From NCBI RefSeq assembly GCF_001708185.1, contig NZ_MDDN01000005.1:62001-126000 (forward strand): a stretch of DNA of 64,000 nt. The letters are read 5' to 3'. Origin of the DNA: Lysinibacillus xylanilyticus (lineage in GTDB: Bacteria > Bacillota > Bacilli > Bacillales_A > Planococcaceae). Positions 53,172 through 62,333 of the stretch are shown in pieces. The notes below the pieces were generated by a model. That model made no database searches. It saw only the letters and a program-made list of their open reading frames with translations, and had not been told where the DNA came from. A program made the translations under genes and the position numbers. Positions within the stretch are counted from its first letter, which is position 1. Every line of letters begins with the position of its first letter.

Positions 53172-54171
53172 CTTTTTCACCTCCGTGTTTACGAACTAAA
53201 TATAAGAAGAACGGGACACCAACTAATGCTGTTAATACGCCAATTGGAGTTTCATATGGGTAATTAACAAAACGACTAAGCACCTCACAAAGTGCTAAGA
53301 AGAACGCACCGATTACAGCTGCACATGGAATGATAAAGCGGTAATCTACTCCAACAAGAAAACGCGTAATATGAGGAATGACTAACCCTACAAAGGCTAT
53401 CTTCCCTACAAGTGCAACTGCCGTACCTGTTAAACAGACAACAGCTAGCATACTTATGATTCTCACCGCTTTTGTTTTTTGGCCAAGTCCAATAGCGATA
53501 TCTTCGCCTAATGACGTGATCGTAATAGCTTTAGCTGAAGCGAATGCAAGGATTAAACCAATCAATCCAAATGGAATCGATAGCAAGAGCATATCTACAT
53601 CCACCATATGTACCTTTGTGTTATACCAAGCACTTACTGTTTGTGATACTTGGAAATACATCGCAATGGCTGTGGCTATACTGCTTAAAAATGTACCAAT
53701 GACTGTCCCAATAATGGCAAGTCGTACTGGTGATAAACCATTTCGAATTAAAGAGCCAAAACCAAATACAATACCTGCCCCTAATGCAGAACCGAGCATA
53801 GAGAGTAGGATCATTTGGTAATTTGGAAGCCCTGGGAAAAATACGATCGCTAACGTAATCACAAATGCAGAACCATCATTAACGCCCATTAATGAAGGAG
53901 ACGCCAAATAATTTCGTGTTATACCCTGCATAACGGCGCCGGCTACTGCTAAAAATGCTCCCACTAGTAAAACTGCGGCGATTCTAGGAATTCGTCCTGT
54001 TCGCACAATTTGGTGGTCCACATTTGAAGGGTCGAATGCAGAAATCGCCTGCCACACCGTTATTGCGCTAATGTCTTTTGTACCGTACATTACGGAGACT
54101 AATGCCACAATCGCAATGAGGAATGGAGAAGCTGCTAATATTGAAAATGCCGCAATGTTTGTTTTTTTCAA
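53164..54171 (-). CDS. siderophore ABC transporter permease (FecC/FeuB-type)
   Basis: The 335-residue permease is a homologue of the following gene: GRIPRIAAVLLVGAFLAVAGAVMQGITRN and GKIAFVGLVIPHITRFLVG are its family signatures. TTG 54171 with AAGGTG upstream gives a start at MKKTNIAAFSILAASP and the usual FecC length. The longer frame to 54246 runs into an intergenic hairpin. It forms the channel with the FecD-type subunit. Confidence 0.9.
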   Translation of the reverse strand: MKKTNIAAFSILAASPFLIAIVALVSVMYGTKDISAITVWQAISAFDPSNVDHQIVRTGRIPRIAAVLLVGAFLAVAGAVMQGITRNYLASPSLMGVNDGSAFVITLAIVFFPGLPNYQMILLSMLGSALGAGIVFGFGSLIRNGLSPVRLAIIGTVIGTFLSSIATAIAMYFQVSQTVSAWYNTKVHMVDVDMLLLSIPFGLIGLILAFASAKAITITSLGEDIAIGLGQKTKAVRIISMLAVVCLTGTAVALVGKIAFVGLVIPHITRFLVGVDYRFIIPCAAVIGAFFLALCEVLSRFVNYPYETPIGVLTALVGVPFFLYLVRKHGGEKGA

Positions 54172-54208
54172 CTTCCACACCTTTTTCTTTATCAATTTCT
54201 CTCTCAAT

Positions 54209-54262
54209 CTTATAAAAGGCTGGTAATAGCCTGGTGATGCCACCAAATCTACTACCAGCCTA
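54209..54262 (-). promoter_or_regulatory. hairpin between the binding-protein and permease genes
   Basis: AGGCTGGTA and TACCAGCCT pair over about 54 bases, with a second inner hairpin GGTGGCATCACC. On the minus strand TTTTATAAG follows. It may partially terminate or stabilise the binding-protein mRNA so that it exceeds the permeases. Confidence 0.6.
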
Positions 54263-54263
54263 T

Positions 54264-54284
54264 CTATGCCGAGGCATAATTGAT
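54264..54284 (-). repeat. short family B palindrome downstream of the siderophore-binding gene
   Basis: TATGCCGAGGCATAATTGAT, the core palindrome of family B in inverted orientation, lies between the stop codon and the intra-operon hairpin. Confidence 0.7.
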
Positions 54285-54285
54285 A

Positions 54286-55272
54286 CTATTTAAGTAATTT
54301 TTCAGCTGCGACATCTAAGAATTTTACCTTAGACCATGCAGTACCACCTTGCGCTAAAGGATCAATCGCATTGACGAAAATTTGATTATTTTGTGATGCC
54401 TTCAAGCTTGCAAAAATCGGATTCTTTTGTAGCTCTTCCAGCGCTTTTGGTGCATCGGCATTTTCTGATTCCTCGAACTGAAGGAAAATAGTATCAGGAT
54501 TTACCTCTGCTAATGTTTCAAGAGATAGTTCAGCCTGAGCCTTTGTAGTTTTTAAAATTTCTGGTATTGGAGCTCCTAAATCTTCATATAGCACAGGATT
54601 TAAGTAAACTCCTGCAGGATAAATATACATTACGCCACCGCGTACTCGAATAACTAGAATCTCCTTGTCCGCTAGTTGCTCTTTAGATTTGGCTTGCGCA
54701 TCAACAACCTTCGCATCATAATCTGCAATGATTTTTTTAGCATCATCTTCTTTACCTGAAAGCTGTGCAAGTAATGTTAAGTTCTCTTTCCAATTTGTAG
54801 AGACATGTGAATACGGAATCATCGTTTGAATTTTATTTAGCTTTTCAGCAGTTTCCTCAGGGAACTTTGAGGTACCTAAAATAACATCTGGATTAAGACT
54901 TAGAATGGCCTCTGCATTCGGCTCCATTTTATTTCCTATAAGCTCAGCATCCTCTAATTCTGAAGCAAGATATGATGGAATTTTGCCACCAACTTCTAGT
55001 ACACCGGCTGGCTTAATACCAAGCATCGCCGCATCTTCCATAGATTCTAAGCTAGCCGTTACAATGTTTTTCACATCTGCAGGAACTTCATATTTTTCTC
55101 CCAAATATGTAATCGTTTGTGTTTTCGTTTGATCTGCTTGCGTTTCTGTTGCACTTGTTTCTGCCACATTATTTGTTGATGTAGTAGACTCTTCTGCCTT
55201 ATCCGTCCCACACGCAGCCAAGGATAGCGCTAATAGAGCAGGTGCACACATTTTAAAATATTTATTCATCAT
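54286..55272 (-). CDS. ferric siderophore-binding lipoprotein (FeuA/YfiY-like)
   Basis: The 328-residue lipoprotein has lipobox SLAAC (Cys about residue 21), a Thr/Gln-rich linker and a periplasmic-binding fold typical of siderophore receptors: ASLESMEDAAMLGIKPAG, LSLNPDVILGTSKF and VIRVRGGVMYIYPAG. It delivers the ferric complex to the downstream permeases. Two Fur boxes lie just upstream. With the esterase and an AraC regulator adjacent, the locus mirrors btr-feuABC-besA, suggesting a catecholate ligand. Confidence 0.88.
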   Translation of the reverse strand: MMNKYFKMCAPALLALSLAACGTDKAEESTTSTNNVAETSATETQADQTKTQTITYLGEKYEVPADVKNIVTASLESMEDAAMLGIKPAGVLEVGGKIPSYLASELEDAELIGNKMEPNAEAILSLNPDVILGTSKFPEETAEKLNKIQTMIPYSHVSTNWKENLTLLAQLSGKEDDAKKIIADYDAKVVDAQAKSKEQLADKEILVIRVRGGVMYIYPAGVYLNPVLYEDLGAPIPEILKTTKAQAELSLETLAEVNPDTIFLQFEESENADAPKALEELQKNPIFASLKASQNNQIFVNAIDPLAQGGTAWSKVKFLDVAAEKLLK

Positions 55273-55301
55273 TATTCTCTCCTAACAAATCGCTACATAC
55301 C

Positions 55302-55320
55302 GATAATGATAATCATTTTC
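55302..55320 (-). promoter_or_regulatory. Fur box 1 upstream of the siderophore operon
   Basis: GATAATGATAATCATTTTC matches the 19-bp Fur consensus GATAATGATAATCATTATC at all but one position. It lies 30 bases before the binding-protein start. Confidence 0.9.
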
Positions 55321-55351
55321 AACTATAAGTCAATAGGAATTAGCGATTCAA

Positions 55352-55371
55352 TTGATATTCATTATCATTTA
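55352..55371 (-). promoter_or_regulatory. Fur box 2 upstream of the siderophore operon
   Basis: TTGATATTCATTATCATTTA is a second Fur-type site, 50 bp from the first. Confidence 0.7.
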
Positions 55372-55419
55372 CGGATACTATCCTAACAAAGCGAAAAACA
55401 ATTGTGAATGGATAATTTC

Positions 55420-55615
55420 ATGAACAACATGGACTTTTGCCGATTACCAACTTCTTCCAACAGATATTTTTGTACCGAAAGCGTAGCGGCAGGTACAGAA
55501 GTCTCCTACCTCTATAGGTTGTGAGATGAATGCGGGTCTAAGTTACATCTTGTTGGCCCAAAGCCTCTGGCAGATGTCACAAAAAAAGCTGCTTCTTTTT
55601 CAAGAAACAACTTGT
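55420..55615. other. gene-free stretch with fragments of repeat family B
   Basis: TTCTTCCAACAGAT and, further on, CCTCTGGCAGATGTCAC resemble the terminal hairpin of repeat B2 (GACATCCGCCGGAGG...CTTCTTCCAGC) in inverted order. The stretch ends in the AraC-gene terminator. Confidence 0.45.
55581..55614 (-). terminator. terminator of the AraC-regulator gene
   Basis: AAGTTGTTTCTT and AAGAAGCAGCTT pair with two G-U pairs on the minus strand and are followed by T6. Confidence 0.72.
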
Positions 55616-56446
55616 TTATACGTATTTTGCTTCCTCAAGCATTTTTTTTCGATACGCTGTCGGGGACACTCCCGTACACTTTTTAAATACCCGACTAAAA
55701 TAAAAACAATCTGCATAGCCTACACATTCTGCTATTTCCGCTACTGTAGCATCGTCATATTGCAGTAAATCCTTCGCCCGTCGTAAGCGATACTCCGTTA
55801 AGTAGGCGCTAGGGTTCATACCCGTATGCTGTTCAAACAAATAGGCAAACCTACGACGCTCCACGCCAAATTCCTCAGCAATTTTTGAAACAGAAAGTTG
55901 TATAGCATAGTTCTCATGTATGTATTGTAAAGCTTGCTCCATCTGATCGCTTGCTGTATCGAGAACCTTCACTTTTGCCGAAACAAGAATAGCTTCCAAA
56001 AGATTCATAAACAGAGTCTTTGCTTTGAAAATGGACATATTACCTGGCAGTGAATGGCTTTCTATTAATTGCTGTACATAGTCAATAATTTTAGTATGAT
56101 AACCCGTATGAATTAAAAAGTGCTGAGTTGCTAATGGATATAAAGATACTTCTTTCTGAGGAATATTATAATGAACAACCGCATACTCCCATACTTTATC
56201 GCCAGAAACTTTAATTTCAATTGGCATTTGTGGCCCTGCGTGTACGACCATACCTGGCTCCATAACATAAGAGATACCATTAAAACTAAATATGGCACTA
56301 CCAGCAAGTGGCACAACTAACCCGCACTTCCCAGGAGCAGTTGTACGTCCTGTATCTACTTGACCTGGCTCCATTTTATTTGTAAAAACATCTGTAAAAC
56401 TTACAGACGCATGTGCATAGTAATCAATTAAATGCTTGATATCCAC
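55616..56446 (-). CDS. AraC-family transcriptional regulator, probable siderophore-responsive activator
   Basis: The 276-residue regulator has an N-terminal cupin-like sensing domain (about residues 20-150, GLVVPLAGSAIFSFNGISYVM) and a C-terminal double helix-turn-helix (about 170-270, LSVSKIAEEFGVERRRFAYLF, VAEIAECVGYADCFYFSRVFKKCTGVSPTAYR). In B. subtilis the AraC protein Btr activates adjacent feuABC on binding the siderophore. Btr is longer, with a FeuA-like domain, which this protein lacks. The start is GTG 56446 behind AGGAGC. It overlaps the DinB gene by about 19 bases. Confidence 0.85.
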   Translation of the reverse strand: MDIKHLIDYYAHASVSFTDVFTNKMEPGQVDTGRTTAPGKCGLVVPLAGSAIFSFNGISYVMEPGMVVHAGPQMPIEIKVSGDKVWEYAVVHYNIPQKEVSLYPLATQHFLIHTGYHTKIIDYVQQLIESHSLPGNMSIFKAKTLFMNLLEAILVSAKVKVLDTASDQMEQALQYIHENYAIQLSVSKIAEEFGVERRRFAYLFEQHTGMNPSAYLTEYRLRRAKDLLQYDDATVAEIAECVGYADCFYFSRVFKKCTGVSPTAYRKKMLEEAKYV

Positions 56447-56922
56447 TTTATAGCTCCTACATTCTTTAAAACTTTTTGGATTTGTGAAAAGTGAAGCAAA
56501 TCATGATCTACTAAACTAGCAAAATACCCATAAAGCGTTAATTCAGATGTACCTATTTTAAAAGATTTTTGCCATTGCTGATCATCTATTGGATAAAGTG
56601 CGTTCATTAGCTGATGTCTCTGATTTATAAAATTGGCTATCGTTTCTTCTTTACTTTGTACACAGCTGTTATATGATGCGCTTGCATTCATTTCTTCTAC
56701 AGCTGGCCCTTTTGGTAGACTTTCTTTTATAAAAAGAAATGGAAGACGTTGTTTTAACACGAATTCATCCCATGGCGTAAGATGTCCAATTACCTCTGCA
56801 ACCGTCCATTTTCCAGCTTCAATAGGCGTACGCCATTGTTCTTCCGTAACATTTGCTAAACTATCCACAAATGCTATAGATTTTTCATAATGTAAGATTA
56901 TTTGATTTTTATCGTGACACAA
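56428..56922 (-). CDS. DinB-family protein
   Basis: The 164-residue protein of the DinB/YfiT four-helix fold has WTVAEVIGHLTPWDEFVLKQ (first His, about residue 47) and LVDHDLLHFSQIQKVL (His pair, about 134-140), the expected metal ligands. The family includes thiol transferases and many uncharacterised members. I prefer TTG 56922, eight bases after AAGGAG. A GTG at 56940 would overlap that site. It is coupled to the AraC gene downstream. Confidence 0.78.
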   Translation of the reverse strand: MCHDKNQIILHYEKSIAFVDSLANVTEEQWRTPIEAGKWTVAEVIGHLTPWDEFVLKQRLPFLFIKESLPKGPAVEEMNASASYNSCVQSKEETIANFINQRHQLMNALYPIDDQQWQKSFKIGTSELTLYGYFASLVDHDLLHFSQIQKVLKNVGAIKWISSI

Positions 56923-56946
56923 ATTCTTCAGCTCCTTCACTTCTTT

Positions 56947-57452
56947 TTAGTAGACAACCTGTAGCTTCGGCCAAATTGATTTCCACTGCTTGCTTTGAAT
57001 CCTCTTCTCATAAACCTCATGCATTTGTGAACCTTTTTGAAAGTATGGTGTAGGAGCGACAATCCCAGAAATTAAGTGCTCGATCCCATGAGGTGCAGCA
57101 ATCTCAAGTTTTCCATTAGCAAGCCTCACACCTATAGCTGTCGATGTTTCTGGAAAATGCGCAATGCCATCAATCGATGATTGATAAGGTTCACTGTTAT
57201 TTACTACATGCATTCTTGCTTGATTTTTCACAGACCAAGGCTCATCCGGTAAATATTTCTTCAGTTCTTGTTCATACTGCTTCTCAAAATTCTCTAAAGG
57301 GTTTACTTTATCAAAATATATCACATCAATATCAGCTAATGATGTTCTGTATTTTTTTCATGCAGAACATCCCACACCTTAGACCGAACAAATCCAGCAC
57401 ATACCGATGAATCCGGTAATTGTAGCTTTTCTTTTGTTTTTATCAGTTTCAT
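56947..57452 (-). pseudogene. nucleotidyltransferase-family gene with a -1 frameshift in an A7 run
   Basis: The first frame (ATG 57452) encodes LPDSSVCAGFVRSKVWDVLHEK and then stops. The rest continues in another frame as SLADIDVIYFDKVNP through NQARMHVVN and ending WPKLQVVY, together forming the small nucleotidyltransferase family (AGxIRNxxWD ... DIDVIYxD ... FPETxTAIGVRL). Adding one A to the A7 run at 57352-57358 (minus strand) restores a continuous frame with HEKKYRTSLADIDV. The N-terminus is also shorter than usual. It could be a true pseudogene, a sequencing error or a slippage site. Confidence 0.82.
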
Positions 57453-57492
57453 TTACCTCTGATTTTGTCATACCAATGTTTGCGCTGTTTTT

Positions 57493-58308
57493 TTATGAAT
57501 GATTCATAAGCCATGCTCTTATTTTTTCAGCGACATCCTTAGGTGCTTCACGAAAAATATCATGACCTGCATCAGCGATTGGTTCAATATCAAGGTTTTT
57601 CATTCTCGATTGCAAAGTTTGAATACTCTTCCTTCTAGTAGATTCTAATTCAACTGGTTTCGTTGCACGTATTAACAAAGCTGAGCAATACACCTGCTCT
57701 ACGAAATCTGTCACTGGTTCCGCATAAATACCTTTTATGATGGATTGCCCTGTAAAAGTAGATATCGTTAGTCTAATTTCCCCATCCTGTTCCTTAACTT
57801 GAGCCCTTGATGCTTCTTCAAGCTCTTCCGACCATCGAAAAAGCTCTTCTTTTTCCGATTCAAAAAATACGTCCCAAGATGGAAATCTCACTTCATTACA
57901 AAATTTCTCTATACCTTGTAATTCGTTTTCTAATGTCATACCTAAATCTTGCGATGACAAATAACCGCCATCTAACAAGATAATACCCTTTATCTGTTCA
58001 GGATATTTAGCAGCATAATGCAATGCTAAATCAGCTCCAAAAGAATGGCCAATTAAAAAATGCGATTTACTACCTAACTGCTGATTTATTATTTTTTCTA
58101 TACCTACAATCAAATTGGAAGGAAAATAAGCATTCTCTTCTTCCAAAGCTTTTGCATAGCCGTGTCCAGGTAAATCAAAGGCGACGATTTGATACTCCAG
58201 TAAATGTTTCGCTAGTTCCCCAAATGCTAAGCCCGTACTCCCTAGCCCATGTAAAAAGATTAACGTTGGATTTTGTGTGTTACCCCATTGATATATATTT
58301 TGCTTCAT
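57493..58308 (-). CDS. alpha/beta hydrolase
   Basis: The 271-residue cytoplasmic hydrolase has oxyanion segment IFLHGLGSTG (about residues 16-25), the nucleophile elbow LIGHSFGADLAL (Ser about 96), and the late His in IADAGHDIFREAP (about 253). The catalytic set is complete. Substrate unknown. The start ATG 58308 follows AAGGGGGAT. The gene is alone. Confidence 0.83.
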   Translation of the reverse strand: MKQNIYQWGNTQNPTLIFLHGLGSTGLAFGELAKHLLEYQIVAFDLPGHGYAKALEEENAYFPSNLIVGIEKIINQQLGSKSHFLIGHSFGADLALHYAAKYPEQIKGIILLDGGYLSSQDLGMTLENELQGIEKFCNEVRFPSWDVFFESEKEELFRWSEELEEASRAQVKEQDGEIRLTISTFTGQSIIKGIYAEPVTDFVEQVYCSALLIRATKPVELESTRRKSIQTLQSRMKNLDIEPIADAGHDIFREAPKDVAEKIRAWLMNHS

Positions 58309-58598
58309 TTCTACCATCCCCCTTGTTAAATAATTACTTCCATTAATTACAATAATAACTATTTTTAGTTCTATTTCAAAGGGGCTAAGGGGATAAAAAT
58401 AAGCATGGCAAACTAGGTGAGATTAGAGCTTTAAGGGGCCTGTATTTCGAGTAGTATTTATAGCAGAAGAGAGAAAATTTGCCGTATATTATACAGATTA
58501 TATTTATAAATCTAATTTATACAAAACGAAAAATAATATATTAGAATTATAATTTATTTACCAGTACCCTTTAACTAATAACGTTAAAGGAGACGCGT

Positions 58599-59393
58599 AT
58601 GAAAAAATCTTTTATTTTGATTGTGTCCTTTGCCATTGTAATTGGACTTTTTTATACAAAGCTTTCAATGACGCTTGTTGGTATCGGAATTATTGCCGCT
58701 TTTATCGGTACCCTTGCTGGGGGTGGTGGGCTTATTACGATCCCTGCTATGATGCTTGTTGGCATACCTATTCAAACAAGCATTGCTACGAATAAATTTT
58801 CATCAGGCATTGCAGCGTTGTCGAGTATCTTTTATCTTCTTTATCATCAGGAACTTCGTCTAACATTTATTATAAAATACGTTGCAGTAGCCATTGCAGG
58901 AGGTACTTTCGGAGCACTTCTAACTGTATCTATGTCAGAAAAGACCATGAATATTATTGCTTGTATTTTACTTATTTTCGCCCTATTTGTAACGTTGAAA
59001 AATAAAGAATGGACTGTTACTTCGGAAGAAAATGACACGAAGCACACCAATAGATTATGGCAGCCATTTTTAATTGCGGTTTATGATGGAGGCTTTGGAC
59101 CTGGCTCTTCAACCTTCAGCATACTACATTATTTACGCTACCATTACTCCTACATAAAGGCAGTACAGCTCACACGTGTGCTTATATTCGGGAGCTGTAC
59201 TGGAGCATTTTTAGTATTTTACCAAACCGGCTTTATTCAATGGCACTATGCGATTGCGATGGCTGTAGGGTCTATTATCGGCTCTCAACTCGGACTTTTA
59301 GTTCTACCGAAAATTCCGATAAAAGCAGCTAAAATACTACTAATCGTTATTATTTCATTACTACTTATTCAAGTAGCCATAAAAATAATTTAA
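58599..59393 (+). CDS. TauE/SafE-family membrane permease
   Basis: The 264-residue protein has about eight membrane segments. The signatures GIIAAFIGTLAGGGGLITIPAMMLVGIP and YDGGFGPGSSTF belong to the TauE/SafE family of anion exporters. It is distinct from the yrkJ-like copy at 19270 and not linked to sulfur genes. Start ATG 58599 behind AAAGGAG. Its stop overlaps the convergent SnoaL-like gene by four bases. Substrate unknown. Confidence 0.82.
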   Translation: MKKSFILIVSFAIVIGLFYTKLSMTLVGIGIIAAFIGTLAGGGGLITIPAMMLVGIPIQTSIATNKFSSGIAALSSIFYLLYHQELRLTFIIKYVAVAIAGGTFGALLTVSMSEKTMNIIACILLIFALFVTLKNKEWTVTSEENDTKHTNRLWQPFLIAVYDGGFGPGSSTFSILHYLRYHYSYIKAVQLTRVLIFGSCTGAFLVFYQTGFIQWHYAIAMAVGSIIGSQLGLLVLPKIPIKAAKILLIVIISLLLIQVAIKII

Positions 59394-59746
59394 CTACTCA
59401 AATGCTCATGAATTAACTTCCATTCATTATTTAAGACAGTAAAAATATTCGTTGCTCTACCGCTACCTGATACAAATTTTCCGTTATGATAGCCTTCATA
59501 ATGGTATGTATAAATACAGGTAGCAGATTTTTCATCCACCGTAAGCCATTGAACATCAGTAGCAGAATAAACTTCTTCCTTTATCAAATTCCATGCATTA
59601 TTAAAATAAGCTCCTATTTCTTCTAAGGTTGTGCATGATTTATCGCTAAACCAATACACTGCTTGAGGATGCAAAATTCCCTTTACGTTATTAAAATCAT
59701 GGGAATTTGTCGCTGTAATATAACGCTCTAAAGCTTTTTGATACAT
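59390..59746 (-). CDS. SnoaL/NTF2-like protein
   Basis: The 118-residue protein has the NTF2/SnoaL-like fold: YITATNSHDFNNVKGILHPQAVYWFSDK at the start and GRATNIFTVLNNEWKLIHEHLS at the end, as in SgcJ/DUF4440-type proteins. Such small proteins are hydrolases, isomerases or ligand-binding subunits. The start ATG 59746 follows AAAGGAGGG; a longer frame to 59788 crosses that site. Confidence 0.78.
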   Translation of the reverse strand: MYQKALERYITATNSHDFNNVKGILHPQAVYWFSDKSCTTLEEIGAYFNNAWNLIKEEVYSATDVQWLTVDEKSATCIYTYHYEGYHNGKFVSGSGRATNIFTVLNNEWKLIHEHLSS

Positions 59747-59846
59747 CAAGAAACCCTCCTTTCCCAACAATATTAGCTGAAATCCCATTATATAGGAATA
59801 TCATTATGGCTAATTACGAGAAGTACATGCTAGTAGTATTGCTTGT

Positions 59847-60806
59847 TTAATAATTTTCACTTCTAGTTAACATAGCTGGATTAATGATATCTGCTACAGC
59901 CAAATATAGATTCTCCGGATATTCAGCAAGACGATGGCATAAGTATAAATACCAATCAGTTCCATACGTAAGATAAATCTTACAGCGGTACCCCTTCTCT
60001 TTTAATTGACGTATCAAATCAGGCTGGATACCATAAAGCATTTCTATCTCAACATTTGGCTGATTAAAATATTGTCTTTGTTCCATTTCTTGAATCAATA
60101 CTTCATCATGCGTAGCTATCGAGATAGAATGCTTGGCATCAATCAACTGCTCTACATAATGAAGATAACGTTCATTCAGTGCTTCTGATCTCTTCATAGC
60201 AAGGTCGATCGGCTCCTGGAAAGCACCTTTAACAAGCCTTATTTTCCCTGGATATTGAATAAGCTGCTGTATATCCTCCTCTGTACGATAAAGATGAACT
60301 TGTAGTGTAATCCCGACATTGGAATATTGGCTTGCTATTTTTTTATAAATATCGAGGATATCGCTCGTCTTTGATGACTCCTCCATACTAATCATTAATG
60401 TAATTCTGAACTGATATGCTTTTTTAGCTAGCTCAATTAAGTGTTTATATGCTAGTTCTGCATTAACAGAAAGTCCAATATGCGACAAATCTAATGACAC
60501 TGTTTGTCTTATCTCCAATGCACCCATACCCTCAATAAGCTGCAAATATTCATCTTTAGCCTTTTGACATTCCACCAAAGCAGTTGTATTCTCCCCTATA
60601 AACTCTAGGGATATTTGATAATCCTTGGAGATGAATTCTCGAGCAATTGGAATAGCATCCTTTCTCCCTTCACCGGTAACATACCGTTTCGCTGCCTTCC
60701 ATAATAACGGATAGAGTTCTGTTGACTGTTGAACGTCCTGTTTCATTTGAGCATTTCTTGCTGCAGATTTTAATGCTTGAATCACTATTTCTTCTGTCTT
60801 TTTCAT
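59847..60806 (-). CDS. proline dehydrogenase-family flavoenzyme
   Basis: The 319-residue protein is of proline dehydrogenase (PutA N-domain/FadM) type: VSLDLSHIGLSVN, RLVKGAFQEP, SIATHDEVLI, EIEMLYGIQPDLIRQLKEKG, TYGTDWYLYLCHRLAEYPEN. These are TIM-barrel segments with flavin- and substrate-binding residues. The last resembles the YxxYLxRRxxE signature but has CHR in place of MRR. Proline dehydrogenase oxidises proline to pyrroline-5-carboxylate. The divergent MocR-type regulator probably controls it. Confidence 0.82.
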   Translation of the reverse strand: MKKTEEIVIQALKSAARNAQMKQDVQQSTELYPLLWKAAKRYVTGEGRKDAIPIAREFISKDYQISLEFIGENTTALVECQKAKDEYLQLIEGMGALEIRQTVSLDLSHIGLSVNAELAYKHLIELAKKAYQFRITLMISMEESSKTSDILDIYKKIASQYSNVGITLQVHLYRTEEDIQQLIQYPGKIRLVKGAFQEPIDLAMKRSEALNERYLHYVEQLIDAKHSISIATHDEVLIQEMEQRQYFNQPNVEIEMLYGIQPDLIRQLKEKGYRCKIYLTYGTDWYLYLCHRLAEYPENLYLAVADIINPAMLTRSENY

Positions 60807-60919
60807 TTTTATTCCTCCTCTTTTCTATTTCCCAGTACTTTAACATGATAAAATTGGTAGGAGTAGAACCACTTTATAGAATTTTTTAAGGTACCAATTT
60901 TAAATAGGAGGAGAGAAAG

Positions 60920-62317
60920 TTGTTATGGATACCAATTGATCGTTCTTCAGATATACCTCTAAACCGGCAAGTTTATCAGCAAATTCGGGAAAAAATATTA
61001 AATGGCCATCTTCAAGCAGGTGAAAGGCTAGCATCAACACGTGTGCTCTCTTTCGAGCTGAAGGTTTCAAGAAATGTCATATTGGAAGCTTACGATCAAT
61101 TGTTAGCAGAGGGATTTTTAATTGCACGAAGTGGTTCAGGTACATTTGTTGCAGAGGGAGCCTTTTTAACACAGCATGAGGCACCATTTTTATTTGAAGT
61201 CGATGAAAAAAAGCTGAAAAATCATATTATTAATTTCCGTTCAGGTATTCCAGCATTGGACTTATTCCCCCGTAAAACATGGGCCAAGCTATCACATCAA
61301 CTGTGGAATGATATTGAATCAACTAATTTTGGATATGATTTTCCAGAGGGTCGTTTAGAATTAAGACAAACGTTAGCACACTACTTATTAAGAACTAGAG
61401 GTGTTCACTGTCATCCAGAACAAATTGTCATTACATCCGGCGCTACACAAGCATTGACACTTGTTTCTCGATTGCTTTTATCACCTAATGATATAGCCAT
61501 TATAGAAGATCCTATTACGAATGATATTCAAACGATTTTTAAATCTTCAGGTGCCTCTCTTTATCCAATACCTGTAGATGAATATGGGATGAAGACAGCC
61601 TTAATACCAGAAAATTTGCATCCTAAATTTGTCTTCCTAACTCCATCACATCAATTCCCACTAGGGGGTACGTTACCAATACAGCGCAGAATTCAATTAA
61701 TCAATTTCGCCAGAAGGAATAATTGTTTTTTAGTTGAGGATGATTATGATAGTGAGTTTCGCTATGAAGGTCCACCTGTCAGCTCTTTACAAGGTTTAGA
61801 TCTAGAACGTGTACTCTATATAGGCTCTTTTAGCAAGATTCTCTCTCCAGCATTAAGAATAGGTTACATTGTTCTCCCAACTCATTTAATCGAGAAATGT
61901 CGGCAGCTGAAATGGCTTACTGATTTACACACACCATCATTAGATCAGCTTATTCTTGCTCATTTTATTAAAGAAGGCTATTTAGAAAGACATATTGCGA
62001 AGATGAAGAAGTTTTATAAAAACCAGCGAGATTTTCTTATCCAATGTTTGCAAACAACCTTTTCAAATAAAGTGAAGATTTTAGGTTACTCTACTGGTTT
62101 GCATTTAATTGCTGAATTAGAGGATATTCATTTTTCTAAAGAGCTATTGTTTAAAATCGAGCAACTTGGTGTAAGGGTATACCCTGTAGAGGATCATTCG
62201 ATAGAGAAAGGGAAAAATACTAATCGGATTATTTTAGGGTATGGACATTTAAAGAAGAATGAAATAGAAGAAGGCGTGACAAGACTATTTCAAGCAGTCT
62301 ATGACGAGGTAAAGTAA
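60920..62317 (+). CDS. MocR/PdxR-type GntR-aminotransferase regulator
   Basis: The 465-residue fusion regulator has an N-terminal GntR winged helix (about residues 10-75, NRQVYQQIREKILNGHLQAGERLASTRVLS) joined to a fold-type I aminotransferase-like domain (about 110-465) with ITSGATQALTLVSRLL, VEDDYDSEF and SFSKILSPALRIGYI, where the Lys is the PLP-binding residue. MocR proteins bind PLP and respond to amines or amino acids. The start is TTG 60920 behind GGAGG; a nearby ATG is out of frame. Divergent from the proline dehydrogenase gene. Confidence 0.9.
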   Translation: MLWIPIDRSSDIPLNRQVYQQIREKILNGHLQAGERLASTRVLSFELKVSRNVILEAYDQLLAEGFLIARSGSGTFVAEGAFLTQHEAPFLFEVDEKKLKNHIINFRSGIPALDLFPRKTWAKLSHQLWNDIESTNFGYDFPEGRLELRQTLAHYLLRTRGVHCHPEQIVITSGATQALTLVSRLLLSPNDIAIIEDPITNDIQTIFKSSGASLYPIPVDEYGMKTALIPENLHPKFVFLTPSHQFPLGGTLPIQRRIQLINFARRNNCFLVEDDYDSEFRYEGPPVSSLQGLDLERVLYIGSFSKILSPALRIGYIVLPTHLIEKCRQLKWLTDLHTPSLDQLILAHFIKEGYLERHIAKMKKFYKNQRDFLIQCLQTTFSNKVKILGYSTGLHLIAELEDIHFSKELLFKIEQLGVRVYPVEDHSIEKGKNTNRIILGYGHLKKNEIEEGVTRLFQAVYDEVK

Positions 62318-62333
62318 AAAAGGGGGATATCAA

